This document shows, piece by piece, positions 5,895 to 5,963 of a DNA stretch of 5,963 nt. The notes beneath the pieces were generated by a model. That model was given only the letters and a program-made list of their open reading frames with translations, did not search any database and was not told the origin of the DNA. Origin of the DNA: Thermoprotei archaeon (GTDB lineage: Archaea; Thermoproteota; Nitrososphaeria; Geothermarchaeales; JDFR-13). The stretch covers positions 1-5,963 of the forward strand of contig DQVL01000062.1 of the NCBI GenBank assembly GCA_015661745.1. Reading direction: 5' to 3'. How positions within the stretch are numbered: position 1 is the first letter of the stretch; each line of letters opens with the position of its first letter. The position numbers and the translations under genes were made by a program.

Positions 5895-5910
5895 ATATCC
5901 CCAGCCAAGT
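5770..5910 (-). pseudogene. Possible relic of an IS200/IS605-type tnpB 3' end
   Basis: One minus-strand frame reads IYAPVRGCGEPAHNTS, an in-frame TGA (5848-5850), then SSGSRQVTLKKPKQNGVKL and a short end before TAG at 5770-5772. The pattern 'IYA..GE......SRQV..K' followed by a hydrophilic tail resembles, from memory, the variable C-terminal tails of archaeal TnpB proteins. The RuvC-like domain and zinc ribbon are absent; the AT-rich sequence upstream (above about 5910) does not look coding and holds an in-frame stop (5944-5946). The GC content also differs sharply from neighbouring genes. If correct, only the last 40 or so codons of a decayed element remain, directly behind the aminotransferase stop codon. 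Weak evidence that needs a homology search. Confidence 0.3.
5791..5852. repeat. Exact 10-bp direct repeat GAGCTTCACG
   Basis: GAGCTTCACG occurs at 5791-5800 and again at 5843-5852, on either side of the bulged hairpin at 5812-5842 in the GC-rich island. Two copies only; not a CRISPR array. Confidence 0.6.
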
Positions 5911-5963
5911 TGAAAATATAAATCGATAAAGAGAATTATAAATCTAATATCGATTCATCCCAT
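5904..5963. promoter_or_regulatory. AT-rich right-end region with TATA-like boxes on both strands
   Basis: Plus-strand TTATAAAT (5936-5943), preceded by GAGAA, is a good archaeal TATA box that would start transcription just beyond the window, probably for a gene not seen here. On the minus strand TTTATATTTTC (5912-5922) could serve the GC-rich island. Two ATCGAT palindromes (5922-5927 and 5949-5954) flank the plus-strand box. No coding region is evident. Confidence 0.35.

Noticed and set aside
5765..5929. 54-codon open frame directly after the aminotransferase stop codon, in the same frame
   Set aside because: No ribosome binding site of its own beyond the overlapping stop, no recognisable domain, and the aminotransferase already ends at the normal family position. 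It is more likely the antisense of the TnpB-like or RNA island; read-through is not supported.
1..5963. CRISPR array, tRNA, rRNA or intact insertion sequence
   Set aside because: No regularly spaced repeats, no tRNA cloverleaf or rRNA motifs, and no complete transposase reading frame were seen.

Overview
The window reads as a stretch of chromosome from a hyperthermophilic crenarchaeon (Thermoprotei-like). The DNA is AT-rich, isoleucine is mostly ATA and arginine mostly AGA/AGG, genes carry GGTG/GAGGTG ribosome binding sites, several start on TTG or GTG, and the proteins look crenarchaeal in type (seryl-tRNA synthetase, endonuclease V, dCTP deaminase family). I cannot name the genus from sequence alone.

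Layout from left to right. The 5' end of moaC (molybdenum cofactor synthesis) runs off the left edge on the minus strand. It is divergent from pyrG (CTP synthase, 282-1898), and the shared spacer holds a TATA box and two inverted repeats. After an 82-nt spacer with a hairpin and a strong ribosome binding site comes nfi (endonuclease V, TTG start at 1981). It meets dcd (dCTP deaminase/dUTPase family) tail to tail with an 11-bp overlap. dcd lies downstream of serS (seryl-tRNA synthetase) in a tight minus-strand operon, where the TGA of serS and the TTG of dcd overlap in the four bases TTGA. serS is divergent from a class I PLP-dependent aminotransferase (start at 4643, or 4634).

The last 200 bases hold no convincing intact protein gene. 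They contain a GC-rich island (80 of 140 bases G or C at 5764-5903) between AT-rich sequences. It has nested hairpins, an exact 10-bp direct repeat and a possible pseudoknot. One minus-strand frame through it resembles the tail of an IS200/IS605-type TnpB protein, broken by a stop. I read it as a relic of a tnpB 3' end that may retain an omega-RNA-like structure, or else as an independent structured RNA.

The metabolic theme is loose but coherent. PyrG makes CTP. The dcd-family protein acts on dCTP and/or dUTP and so touches dTTP supply and uracil exclusion. Endonuclease V nicks DNA at deaminated adenine. SerRS, MoaC and the aminotransferase are housekeeping neighbours. The most notable protein observation is that the dcd-family product has glycine where dCTP deaminases carry their catalytic glutamate.
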